Under the pieces are notes generated by a model. The model saw nothing but the letters and a program-made list of their open reading frames with translations, did not search any database and was not told where the DNA came from. Below, piece by piece: positions 1 through 10,597 of a stretch of 64,000 nucleotides of DNA (its first letter is position 1; every line of letters starts with the position of its first letter). This stretch comes from Dasypus novemcinctus (taxonomy: Eukaryota > Chordata > Mammalia > Cingulata > Dasypodidae): assembly GCF_030445035.2 (NCBI RefSeq), contig NC_080675.1, forward strand, positions 62,698,544-62,762,543. Direction: 5' to 3'. The position numbers were made by a program, and so were the translations under genes.

Positions 1-329
1 TTCCTGTTGAGGAGGAGAATTCGTGCTTCCTCTTGTTGCCTGGGGTGTATATAAATATATACATGTTTGAACAATTGTTAAGTGGTTTAAAACATTGCTC
101 TCTGAACCAAAGCAGTGCTCAGCCCCATACACCCCAGGAGAGTCTGGTGAACAGTTATATAAGCTTAGGAAGCTAGATGGCAGAGTAATCACACAGTTAA
201 AAGACTCTATAGGCGATTGCAGAGGGAAGCTAACCCTGTCTTCAATTTAAAAGAGTGAAATTTCTGATTGCCACCTGAATGGTAGAAAAGGGGTAGTCTA
301 ATGTGATGGTTTAAGAGGAACAATTTTTA
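1..329. other. Unassigned sequence
   Basis: AT-rich sequence with no recognisable gene, RNA or repeat apart from simple TATA runs near 48-65. No long reading frame. Confidence 0.4.
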
Positions 330-386
330 AAAAGTAAATCAATTTTTATTGATACATATTAATAAAGCATAAATTCATCCAAAGGA
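330..386 (-). mobile_element. L1 3'-UTR fragment, antisense
   Basis: About 55 bp (TTTTATTGATACATATTAAT at its core) match the 3' UTR tip seen again at about 10,610 and 34,845. Read on the minus strand it is a severely truncated L1 3' end. The following 300 bases (387-689) hold nothing I recognise. Confidence 0.65.
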
Positions 387-689
387 GGAGGAGGGATTTT
401 TCAAGGTTAAAAAAATCAAGAACACTTCCCTAATGAGGTTCCATAATTGTAAGGAACCTCATGTGTTAGTAGTCTTTAAAAGAGTAACAGTTGTATTTAG
501 TAAGGGGGACCTTGCAGCAGCCTGAAAGGAGAGTTTCTTCCAAGTCCTTCTAATGATTACCTCTGTTACTTAAGCTTCTAATGACTGTATTTCTTTCTCT
601 TCCTCTACAGTGTGCATCAATGCCTTTAACTTATAATAAGTAACCAATAGCAAATGACTTGAACGTATCTAAGACAACTGAGTAAAAAT

Positions 690-905
690 TTATCCAACCA
701 TGGGAGAATACAATAGGGTAATGGGCACCTGGACCTCTGGAGTCAGACTAACAAGCTTCAAATTCCTGTTCTTGTGACCTTGGCCAACATATATAACTTC
801 TTTAAGTCTTATTTTCTTTAGTAAAAATGGGGATAAAAGTACACACTTGACAGAGTTGCTACTGTTAGGATTATTTTGAGGATTGAACACATTCCATACA
901 TTTTA
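690..905 (+). mobile_element. MIR SINE, sense
   Basis: The order of motifs is that of the MIR consensus: CTGGAGTCAGACT, then TGTGACCTTGGCCAA, then AAAATGGGGATAA, then GAGGATTGAACACA. It is an old pan-mammalian tRNA-derived SINE and strongly diverged. Confidence 0.75.
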
Positions 906-1053
906 GTTATTACCACTATCTTTAATTAGTGTAGCTTTGCACTTAAATACATGCATTTCTTTACTTTTTTCATTCCTCCCTGTCCCAGATGGCTTCCTTG
1001 TCTTTTTGCTTGCGTGTTTTTGCTTTAAGTCTGCTTGTTATTTATTTTGTCCT

Positions 1054-1135
1054 CTTTAGGAGGCACCGGGAACCGAACCTGGGACTTACCATGTGGGAGG
1101 CAGGTGCTCAACTGCTTGAGCAGCATCCACTCCTC
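1054..1135 (-). mobile_element. DAS-type SINE monomer, antisense
   Basis: AGGAGGCACCGGGAACC through TTGAGCAGCATCCACTCC is the reverse complement of the short tRNA-Ala-derived monomer that recurs throughout the window. The B-box-like GGTTCGGTTCCC reads on the minus strand. It sits directly beside the target site of the next SINE. Confidence 0.75.
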
Positions 1136-1156
1136 CATGCATTTTCTTTATTTTTA

Positions 1157-1597
1157 AAAGATTTATTTATTTATTTATTTATTTCTCTCCCCTTGCCCCT
1201 CCCCCCACCCCAGTTGTCTGCTCTCTGTGTCCATTCGCTGTGTTCTTCTGTGACCACTTCTATCCTTATCAGTGGCACCGGGAATCTGGGTTTCTTTTTG
1301 TTGTGTCATCTTTTTGTGTCAGCTCTCTGTGTGTGCTGTGCCATTCTTGGGCAGGCTGCACTTTCTTTTGTGCTGGGCGGCTGTCCTTACAGGGCGCACT
1401 CTTTGCATGTGGGGCTCCCCTACAGGGGACACCCCTGCGTGGCAGGGCACTCCTTGCGCGCATCAGCACCGCGCATGGGCCAGCTCCACACGGGTCAAGG
1501 AGGCCCGGGGTTTGAACCACGGACCTCCCATGTGGTAGAGGGACGCCCTAACCATGTGGTAGACAGATGCCCTATCCACTGGGCCAAGTCTGCTTCC
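1157..1597 (-). mobile_element. Chimeric DAS-SINE, full length, antisense
   Basis: The minus-strand element runs from a tRNA-Ala-like head (about 1,597 down to 1,500; B box GGTTCAAACCCC) through the GC-rich second module to an (AAAT)n/A tail, seen here as (ATTT)n at 1,170-1,190. CATGCATTT occurs on both sides (from 1,136 and from 1,601), giving a target-site duplication. The overlapping long frames on both strands are products of the element's composition and not genes. Confidence 0.92.
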
Positions 1598-1775
1598 TGC
1601 CATGCATTTCTTTAAATCCTCACATTATTGTCTCCATTTACCTACCATGGAGACTGGGCTGAACAAGGTAATTGACTAGAAGTGGTGAGCCTGGAACCCA
1701 CCCAGACCCAAGGCCATGCTCAGGGCTCTTCCCATTACTATTCTGCCTTCTGAAAACACAAACAACAATGAATCA

Positions 1776-2040
1776 GGGGAAGTGAATGTGGCCCAACCGA
1801 TTGGGCTCCCATCTACCATACGGGAGGCCCTGTATTTGCTTCCCAGGGCCTCCTTGTGAAGGCAAGCTCGCTCGCACCCATGGAGAGCTGATGGCCCACA
1901 CCTGGGGAGAGCTGGTGCAGCAAGATGATGCAACAAAGGGAGACAAGCAGACATAGAAGAACGTGCAGTGAATGGACACAGAGAGCAGACAGCAAGCAAG
2001 AGGCAAGGGAGGAGGATAAATAAATAAAAAATCTTTAAAA
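1776..2040 (+). mobile_element. Chimeric DAS-SINE, diverged, sense
   Basis: Starts GGGGAAGTGAATGTGGCCCA, passes through a degraded B box, and ends in ATAAATAAATAAAAAATC. The middle differs from the main chimeric subfamily: shorter, with GTGCAGCAAGATGATGCAAC. That suggests another, older subfamily. AACAAC-rich sequence on both flanks may be the target duplication. Confidence 0.85.
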
Positions 2041-2289
2041 CAGACAAACAACAAACAAACACACAAAAACAATAAATGAGGAGCCTGGAACTTTCTGAAA
2101 TACAGGCCACTGTAAACACCCCTAGAGGTAAAAATGTCTAAAGGCCAGAGAAGAGTGAAAAAGTCCATGCCCAAACCATTTCTGGACCTCCAAAGTCTGG
2201 TTGTATAGTCTGCATGCCCCTGATGAGGTGGGTGGAGGATGGCTAAGAAGAGGCCAGCCAGTCCTAGTGTCGTAAGTCCTGGGGTTTGG

Positions 2290-2400
2290 TGAGCCCGCTG
2301 TGAGGCTCTTGAAGGCAGTTATCTTCTTCATCTTTGTATCCTCTGTCTTAGTGCTTGGCACATTAGTGCCTAATATATGTTGGTTGATCTGAATGAATGT
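2290..2400 (+). mobile_element. L2 3' tail, sense
   Basis: GGCTCTTGAAGGCAG, ATCTTTGTATCCTCTG, AGTGCTTGGCACA and GAATGAATG occur in the order of the L2 LINE 3' end. It is an ancient fragment. Bases 2,041-2,289 and 2,401-2,590 hold no recognised feature, and 2,590-2,640 is a TC/TA-rich simple repeat. Confidence 0.65.
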
Positions 2401-2639
2401 ATTGAAAAAAAAAAATGATGGGATGAAATGACTGATGTCAGAGTGTTTATGGACTCTCTTTGTCCCATCCTGGAGTCCATCAAAAAGAATCTCAAAGGAG
2501 TTTTGGGTATTCTTGTGTGTGTATTGGTAATGGTGGTGGTAGGGTTATAAATTGATCTCTTCTCAATCTCTCTCCCTCCTTCCCTATCTCTGTCTCTCTC
2601 TATATATGTACATATATAACATATATGTATATATATTTA

Positions 2640-3400
2640 TTTTTTAGAGCAGCTGTAAGTTTACAGAAAAATCATGCAGAAAGTACAGAGTTTCCATATA
2701 CCACCCTCCACAATTTTCCCTATTAACATTTTGCATTAGTGTGGTACATTTGTTGCAATGAAGAACCAGTATTATTATAACTATATAATTATAAAGTCCA
2801 CAGCTCACATTAGGGCTCACTGTTTGTGTTATACAGTTGTTTCATGGATTTTTATTATGGTAATATATTCAACATAAAATTTCTCACAATTCAGTGGTGT
2901 TAATCACATTTACAATGTTGTGCCACCATCACCATACTCCATTACCAGAACTTTTCCATCTTTCCAAACAGAAATATTATATCGGTTAAACATTACCTCT
3001 CCATTCTCCACTCTCATCCCTGACCCTATTAACTTGTATTCTAATTTCTGACTTTATGAATATGCATATTCTAATTATTTCATATAAGTGTGTCTGGCTT
3101 ACTTCATCCAGCATAATATCCTCAAGGTTCATCCATGCTGTTGCCTGTATAAGGACTTCATTCCTTCTTATAGCTGAATAATATTCCATTGTATGTATGT
3201 ATATACCACATTTTATTTATTCATTCATCATTTGATGGATACTTGGGTTGCTTCCATCTTTTGGCAATTGTGAATAATGTTGCTAGGAATATCAGTGTGC
3301 AAATATCTATTCAAGCCCCTGCTTTCAATTCTTTTAGGTACATATCGAGAAGTGGGATTACCAGGTCATAGGGTAATTCTATACTTAGGATCCCCTTGCA
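2640..3400 (-). mobile_element. L1 3' end, antisense, ancient
   Basis: Contains antisense L1 3'-region landmarks: a stretch coding for EYYSAIRRNEVL on the minus strand (2,986-3,189), 'attcatttgatggata' and 'ttgtgaataatgttgc'. It is old and has frameshifts. It covers the 3' UTR and the last part of ORF2. Confidence 0.85.
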
Positions 3401-4454
3401 TATTAATTGTAAAATATGGATGAAATCTCTTTAAAATTATTTTTACTACTGAACGCTGTACTTTGATTGTGGCATGGTTCCAGGGTTGGCGCATGTAGGT
3501 CTACAACTTCACTAGAGTTACACACTGTGTCCTAAGTAGCAGAGTTACCTGCATCATTCCAGCGGAGTGGGAAAGAAGCTATCCTGGAACAAAACTTCTG
3601 CTTAGCCTTGTTTGAAGCTCCAAGTTGTTTGACTCACTTTTGGGACCTCATCCCTCAATGTTCTCTTGGGTTCCTTCCTACCCAAATAAAAACCAGAGAG
3701 GATGGTTTAGCACAGTTTGCATTTGTTGATTGTTCAGTCAATGTCTGGTACTGCATTTGCATTTTAAGCCTCTATCCCTAGTAGCAAAAGAAAAGGATTT
3801 TCAAGAATCAGCAAACTGGTGGAAAGACATTTCTTTGGGTAGGGGATCCTGAAATCATCCTTTTAATATTGGCCTTAAGAATACGCCTGAGTTAGTCTCT
3901 TTGAATAGGGCCAGGAAAAGAGAAGGGATGTGTCACCCTCTAGAAGGCACCCTCAGATTTTGGTGGCTGCTGGAAGGCCATTCCTGGACCTCAAGTCTCT
4001 GTGAGCACAGATTATGTGGTGGGGCCTCTTTCTCTCTAGTGCTCCTCCTGCCTGTCGATTGCCAGCCCTCTTTTTCAGCTTTTCCATCCTTACCCCAACC
4101 TTTCTCTACTTTTAAAGATCAGATTCCCTGATTCACATTTTGAGATTTTTAGCCAGCTGACTTTAGATTAATTAAAATCTAATAACTTTTATGTGATCAC
4201 TTTCTCACCCTAGAATCCTCTCACCACCTTTCCAGGACACAATCTTATATCTTTCATATAATTTTTATTTCTGATAATTTACTGACGAAGTTGTGTTGGA
4301 ACTGTATCTTCTTCATTAATAGGAACACCTTTAGAAAATACGAAGGGAGTTGCAAGGAAAACCAGGTCCACTGTTGGAGCCTGAGAATGGCCAATATTTC
4401 CTTTCTAGTGTTGTTCATGAGTGTATACTTACACTGTTTTAAAACTCAGCTACT
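3401..4454. other. No recognised gene or repeat
   Basis: About 1 kb of apparently single-copy sequence. The longest plus-strand frame (3,901-4,131, 76 codons) has no domain or composition that would support coding. Confidence 0.4.
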
Positions 4455-4545
4455 GTGGGGAGTGGGTATAGTTCGGTGGTTGAGCACTTGTGTCCCATGG
4501 ATGAGGTCCGGTGTTAATCCCCAGGCCATCCTAAAAAAAAAAAAA
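4455..4545 (+). mobile_element. Short tRNA-derived SINE with A-tail, sense
   Basis: A tRNA-like unit of about 75 nt (A-box-like TATAGTTCGGTGGTTGAG, B-box-like GGTGTTAATCCC) ends in an uninterrupted A13 run. CTCAGCT precedes it and TCAGCTT follows it, a plausible target duplication. The long A-tail suggests a fairly young insertion. Its A box differs from the other monomers here, so it may be a separate subfamily or a different parent tRNA. Confidence 0.75.
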
Positions 4546-4859
4546 TCAGCTTGCACATGACTGGGCCTGGATGTCGGTCTGTCTGGTAAAATACTCATAA
4601 CACGCTGCAAAATCAGCCAATAAAGCCTGACTGGGCTAAATGACACCACGCATGAAAGATAACGAACAGCACAAGGAAGAATAGGCTGATTTCTGCAGGA
4701 GTGGTAGAGACAAGGGTGATGGGAGCTCTAACGAGGTACACTGTAGGCTAGTGGGGTAAGAAGGGCTGTGCAGAGGAGGCAGGGAACGTGAAGGAGAGCA
4801 AAGGAAGGTGGGGCAGGAGGCTTGAGAGAGAAATCGCAACCTTATGAATAGCAATGATA

Positions 4860-5075
4860 GTGTAATAGTTAACATTTGTGGAGCCCATCTTGCCAGGCAC
4901 TTTTTAAAGCATGCCTCGTACAATGTCCTCTATAGTGTTTATCTGTGACCTTGTGAGGCAGCTAACATCATCCTCACAAGGAAACTGAAGCTCCAAGAGG
5001 TAAGGTCACTTGTGCAGGGTGGCGCAGATAGTTCTAAGCTCATATTCTTATCTGCCAACCGTCTCCCTGTGGAAA
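4860..5075 (-). mobile_element. MIR SINE, antisense
   Basis: 'gccaggcactttttaaagc' and 'gaaactgaagctccaagagg' are in antisense MIR order. Diverged and pan-mammalian. The gap 4,546-4,859 contains a purine-rich stretch with no recognised feature. Confidence 0.7.
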
Positions 5076-5629
5076 GCAGTGCAGTTTAGGTTGGCGGCAG
5101 GTAAGAACTGGAATGTAGAACACTGGGGATTTCGATGCCTTCAGAAAGGAAGAAGGTGTTGGTCTGAATTTAAGCATCCGTTGCCCACGGGCAGTCCTGT
5201 ACTGCAATGGCTCAGATAATTTAGATTCGAAATGTAGGGCTACTGCAAAACCGAGAACGAGCTCCAATCAGCAGGTAGGCCTTTTTTGGAAAAATGAAAA
5301 CAGAATTACTCCACCATGGTTTCTGCATTCACAGAACTCAAGCGTTTACTGGGGAAAAATGTCTCCCAGGTGAAAGAGACAGATAGGGAGTCAAAGGGAA
5401 GTCTGAGAGCAGCCTCAGAGAAGCAGAAATCATAATACTATCCACAGGAGAGGAAAGGAGGTGGGCTGGTGCTTTGAAAGCACAGGGATATCGTTATTTT
5501 TATAATCAAAGAGAGAGCAGATGCTGAAGAGAAACATTTCCTATTAATAAGAAGTCTGAAATCACTGAGGAGTTGACAGGAGCTGAGAGGCTGCCTCCTT
5601 TGAAAAACTTTCCTGGCAAAGGAATTCCC
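5076..5629. other. No recognised gene or repeat
   Basis: Apparently unique sequence. The overlapping short frames on both strands near 5,040-5,270 have no recognisable domain. Confidence 0.35.
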
Positions 5630-5835
5630 TTCTATTTGTGCAGCACATTACAGTTTACCAAGTGCTTCTTCATCTATTACTTATTTTGACCCTCACCTCA
5701 GTGCTGTGAAGTATGGAATTATCAACAAGTTTTGGCAAATAAGGAAGTAAGTTTTGGAAGAAAAGGTCTTAATTCAAAGTTCTATGACCAGTTAAATAGA
5801 GCTGGGGCCAAACTCAAGTCTTAGCCCTGCTAAGC
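5630..5835 (-). mobile_element. MIR-like SINE, antisense
   Basis: 'tgcagcacattacagttta' followed by 'ttgaccctcacctcagtgct' and a degraded 'taaggaagt' segment resemble the antisense MIR 3' half. Weak. The following stretch 5,836-6,500 has no recognised feature. Confidence 0.5.
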
Positions 5836-6499
5836 TTTGCCCTCATCATCCTGCCAAGAGGAAAAACAGGGTCATCAGGAAGGAATAAAAAATTTGAGCA
5901 AGAACTTACAGAGCTGCCTTGGAAACGTTGGACATCTTGGAAAGTTTCTAGGGAGTCTATTAATGTATTGACTTTGGAAATTTTCTTAAAACCCAGTTAA
6001 GACTGAATTCACTGGAACATCTCATTAATTTACATTCAGGTGAGCAGAAAAGGCAACTCTGAATACAAAGAGTTTGCATTATCTGATAATCCTTGTTTTA
6101 GCAGCAGAAGACTAAAGCATTAATTCTTGATTAAAAAAGTAGGCTGAGAATTTGCCTTTGCTCTTTCTCTCCAAGGAAATGTCTGTTTTCGCTCTCTCCT
6201 TAACAGGAGCACTTTGCATTTGTCTAGCGTTACTGAGTTTCTACTGGTAGTGCGCCCTGCAGTAACAGGGCCACCTCAGAGAGTTTAGGAATCTAAAATT
6301 TTGAAACTGAGTTTTCTGTAGTCCATGACATTTATTTCTGTTTTTCCATATAAGCTTGCTGACATTGGTGTTCTCCAGTTTGCATCTTTTGATGCCCTTA
6401 ATACACACAGGTAACTCCATTTCCAATCTGTTGCCTCTTGGTCATAGTCCCTATTCTTCAACCAAAGCATCGATATCTAGAATTTCATTGCCTTCCCAT

Positions 6500-6910
6500 A
6501 TTACTAGTTATTTATTGCTATTTAACAAATTATCCCAAATTCGACATCTTAAAACAACAAACATTTATTACCTAATAGTTTCTGAGGGTTAGGAATCCAG
6601 ACACTGGGTGTCTCTCATGAGGTTGCATTCTGTGGGCCAGGGTTACCATCCCCTAAAAGACTGGAGGATACCCTTCCAAACTCTCCTGCAGTGGCTGTTG
6701 GCAGAGAGCTTTAGCTCCTAGCCTTGTGAGCCTTTCCATGGGGCTCCTCATGACATGGCTCCTTCCAGGAGAGACAGGGCGAAGGAAGTGCGAACACTCA
6801 AGATGGAAACCACCTAATCTTGGAAGTGACATCCCATCACTTCTGCCTTATCCTTTACCATAGAAGTGATAAGTCTAATCCACACTCATACAGAGGGAAA
6901 ATTAGACTTT
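6500..6910 (-). mobile_element. Ancient LTR-type repeat, probably MaLR, antisense
   Basis: 'agttatttattgctattta', 'cttaaaacaacaaacattt' and 'gaagtgacatcccatcact' are hallmarks of an old, widespread eutherian MaLR/ERVL LTR read in antisense. No TG/CA ends are discernible. Confidence 0.6.
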
Positions 6911-7309
6911 ACCTTTAGAGGGCAAGAAGAGTAGGAGGTTTTACAATTATGTGCTAAACACTGTGCTAGGCTTTAGAGAATTTAATAAGGCCTCTGAACT
7001 TATTAAAATTTCAGTGTAGTGTCCATGGTAATTTCTTCTATCTTCTTTCTATTCTTTTTTGTCCAGGGGTGCATTACTGTGACCCAATCCCAGAAACCCA
7101 CCTATTCTCTAATCCCTTGCTAATGGCAGCTGGTAGCCTGACATAGTAGCTGGAAATATTAACTCAATATGAAGTTGCAGGGACTGGGAAAAAATTGAGA
7201 CCTTTTTTTAAAAATTAGGAATGTCTGAGGTTCTTTGAAAACCGATGGTTTTGTAACATCATCACCATGATCACCATTATCACCATTCTCTCTGGCCCAT
7301 TTTCTGCTC

Positions 7310-7400
7310 AGATTTACTGAGCAATTACTATGTTCCAGGCACTGTTCTAATTGCTCTGCTTGTACTATCAACAACTCAGTGAGATTGGTACTGATTTAGG
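7310..7400 (-). mobile_element. MIR SINE, antisense, first part
   Basis: 'tttactgagcaattactat' and 'ttccaggcactgttctaat' match antisense MIR. The element seems to resume at 7,676 after a foreign segment. A (CAC/CAT)-rich run lies just upstream (7,258-7,290). Confidence 0.75.
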
Positions 7401-7675
7401 CCAGGTTCCCTAGAAGCTGAGCCAGCAATAGACATTTGTGGGCAAACAATATATAAAGACAATGCTTTTAGGAGACTTTGGTAAGGGGTAAGGGAATCAG
7501 GAAAAAAAAAGAAGTAGCTATGCAGAGTTGGGCGTAGTCTCTGTCTAATCCCACTGCAAGTTCTGGGGTATAAATTGTACCATGGTCTATCCCATTCTTG
7601 AAGATGGGAAAAAGGCTTTTGTATCCCTGTTCCAGTTAGTCATTACTTAAAAGACAAGGTAAGGGACCTCCTACT
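7401..7675. repeat. Segment splitting a MIR, family uncertain
   Basis: These 275 bp separate two collinear halves of one antisense MIR, so they must be a later insertion. 'aggttccctagaagctgagcc' is reminiscent of LTR or DNA-transposon ends, but I cannot assign a family. Confidence 0.5.
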
Positions 7676-7795
7676 CTTTCCATTTTACAGAGGAAGAATT
7701 TGAGGCACAGAAAGGTTGAATAATTTGCTCACAGTCACACAGCCATAAAGTGATGGAACTGGGTTTGTACCTCAGGCATTCTGGCTCAGTATATT
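7676..7795 (-). mobile_element. MIR SINE, antisense, second part
   Basis: 'ccattttacagaggaagaa', 'ttgaggcacagaaagg' and 'cagtcacacagccataaag' continue the MIR consensus interrupted at 7,400. Confidence 0.78.
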
Positions 7796-7823
7796 TTTAT
7801 ATTGCATTAAAATTTTATTAGAG

Positions 7824-8274
7824 GGAAGCAGATGTGGCTCAAGTGATAGGATTTCTGCTTACCATGTGGGAGGACCTGGTTCTATCTCTGGGGCTTCCTG
7901 GTGAAAAAGAAGAAGAGAAAGCGTGCCTGCACGGTGAGTAGAGTGCCTGTATGGTGAGCCGAGTGCCCATGTGGTGAGTCAGTGCCCGCTCAAGTGAGTC
8001 ACGCAGCAAGATGATGACGCATCAAAAGAGAGACAAGGGGAGAGTCAAGGTGAAGCGCAGCAGAGACCAGGAACTGGTGGCACAATTGACAGGGAACCTC
8101 TCTCCACGTTAGGGATCCCCGGGATGGAATCCTGGTGAATCCTAGGGGAGAAAAGATGAGAAAAGAAGACAAAAAGAGAAATAGATACAGAAGATCACAC
8201 AGCGAATGGAGAAAGACAGCAAAAATAGGCTGGGGATTGGGCGTGGGGGAGGGGAGAATAAATAAATCTTAAAA
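7824..8274 (+). mobile_element. Chimeric DAS-SINE with expanded middle, sense
   Basis: Starts GGAAGCAGATGTGGCTCAAG (A box), then has a tandem-like middle with three GTGCC[TC]...GGTGAG units (about 7,925-8,000), then a second tRNA-like portion, and ends AATAAATAAATC plus an A/T tail. AAAATTTT-A-TTAGAG before and AAAATTTTTAAGAG after form a target duplication. The internal triplication of the GTGAGC/TGAGT unit is not seen in the other copies. Confidence 0.82.
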
Positions 8275-8286
8275 AATTTTTAAGAG

Positions 8287-10597
8287 AATTTGTGGGTTTA
8301 CAGAACAAACATACATAAAATACAGGATTCCCATTTACTACCTCACCATCTCGCGTTGTTGTGGAACATTTGTTACAATTGATGGTAGCACTTTTTTTAT
8401 AATTGTCCTTTTATTTTTTTAAGGTGGTAATCAGCATTTACTGTGAGATTCTATGATCTAGGTACTGTGTGAAGCAATTTACATGAATTTCCTCATTTAA
8501 GACACCCAGTACACAGGCCTTTAGAATATGTCCTATTATTATTTTCTATTATTTTTTTGAATTAGTTTGTAGGTTTTCAGAAAAATCATATAAAAAATAC
8601 AGCATTCCAAAATATCCCCCTATTGTTGGCACTTTGCCTTAGTGTGGCACCTTTGTTACAACTGAGAAAGAGTATTAAGAACAATGCTATTAACTATCAT
8701 CCATAGTTTACACTAGGTGTATCCCCCCCCTTTATCACCCTATTATTATTATTATTATTATTTGAGGTACTGGGGACTGGGGATTGGACCCAGCATTTCA
8801 TATGTGGGAGGCTGGCACTCAACCACTGAGCCACATTGGCTTCCCTGAGTGGTTTTTTGGTTTGCTTTGCTTGTTGTTTGTTTTTGTTTTTTTTCCAGGA
8901 GTCACTGGAAACTGAAACTGGGACCTGCCATGTGGGAGGCAGGAGCTCAACCACTCGAGCCATATCTGCTCCCCACCCTATTATTAACATCCGGTATTAG
9001 TGTTGGACATTTGTTATAATTCATGAAAGAATATTCTTATACTTGTATGTTAACTATTGCCCATCTTCAATAGGGTCACTCTGTTATAAACTCCTATGTT
9101 TTTTCTTTTAATTTTTACTCTAGTAACATATATGACCTAAACTTTCCCATTTCAGCTACATTCACTTATATACTTCAGTGCTTTAACTACACTCACAACA
9201 ATGTGCCACCATCACCACCATCCATTTCCAAACTTTTAAAATCAAACTAAATAGTAATTCCGTATAGAGTAAGCATCAACTCCCCATTCTCTACCCCCAA
9301 TCTATCCCATGCTAAACTATACTGTAGATTCTAACTCTACGAATTTGCTTATTATGATTAGTTCATATCAGTGAGATCATATAATACTTGTCCTTTTGAG
9401 TCTGATTTATTTCATCCAGCATAATGTCCTCAAGGTTCATCCATGTTGTTGCATGCATCAGGACTTCATTCTTTTTTTTACAGCTGAATAATATTCCGTT
9501 GTATGTCTATACTATGTTTTATTATCCATTCATTGGTTGATGGACATTTGAGTTTCCATCTTGTGGCAATTGTGAATAATGCTGCTATAAACATCAATGT
9601 GTAAATATCTGTTCGATTTCCTGCTTTTAATTCTTCTTGGTGTATACCTAGTAACAGGATTGCTGGGTCATATGGTAATTCTAGACTTAGCTTCCTGAAG
9701 ACCTGCCAAAACATCTTCTACAGCAGCTGCACCATTTTACCTTCCCACCAGCAATGAATGTGTGTTCCTATGTCTCCACATCCTCTCCAACACTCCACGT
9801 TTTTTTTTTTTAATGGTAGCCATTCCAGTAGGTGTGAAATGATAGCTCATTGTGATTTTGATTTGCATTTCCCTAATAGCTAGTGATGTTGAGTGTCTCT
9901 TTTCATGTGCTTTTAAGCCTTTTGTATTTCCTCTTTGGAGAAATGTCTTTTCAAGTCTTTTGTGCATTTTTAAATTGGATTTTTAAAAATTGTTGAGTTG
10001 TAGGATTTCTTCATATACTCTGGATAGTAAACCCTTTTCAGATAGCTGGTTTCCAAATATTTTCTCCTATTGAGAAGGTTGTTTATTCATTTTCATGACA
10101 ATGTCCCATGATGCACAAAAGTTTTCAATTTTAAGGAGGTCCCATTTATCTATTTTTTCTTTTGTTGCTTGCACTTTGGGTGTAAAGTCTAAGAAGCCAT
10201 TGCTTAACACAAGATCCTGAAGATGCTTCCCTACATTTTCTTCTTGTTTTTTGATCCATTTTAAGTTAATTTTTGTATATGGTGTGAGATGGGGTTCTCT
10301 TTCATTCTTTTGCATATGAATGTCCAATTCTCCCAGCACTATTTGTTGAAGAGACTATTGTTTCCTTGGGAGCCTTGTCAAAAATCAAATGGCCATACAT
10401 GTGAGGGTTTATTTTTGAGCTCTCAATTTGATTCCATTTGTCAATATATCTTTCCTTGTGCCAGTACCATGATGTTTTGACCACTGTAGCTTTGCAATAT
10501 GCTTTAAAGTCAGGAAGTGTGAGTCCTCCAACTTCATTCTTCTTTTTCAAGATGGTTTTGGGTGTTCAGGGTACATTACCCTTCCAAATAAAATTTT
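8287..10597 (-). mobile_element. L1, 5'-truncated, antisense
   Basis: The 3' UTR (8,287-9,200) is split by a MIR-like piece (8,425-8,530) and a SINE dimer (8,750-8,973). It is followed by the C-terminal ORF2 region with minus-strand segments such as IDKWDLLKIENFCAS (10,067-10,339) and [20 protein letters not shown] (10,302-10,550). Frameshifts and stops are frequent, so it is inactive. It ends abruptly in mid-ORF2 at about 10,597, where the next L1 begins. Confidence 0.92.
8750..8973 (-). mobile_element. DAS-SINE dimer, antisense
   Basis: Two tRNA-Ala-like monomers in tandem (8,762-8,845 and 8,897-8,973) are joined by a T/TTTG-rich linker, which is the A-rich linker on the minus strand. CACCCTATTATTA is repeated exactly at 8,737-8,749 and 8,974-8,986, a 13-bp target duplication in the host L1. 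Confidence 0.9.
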
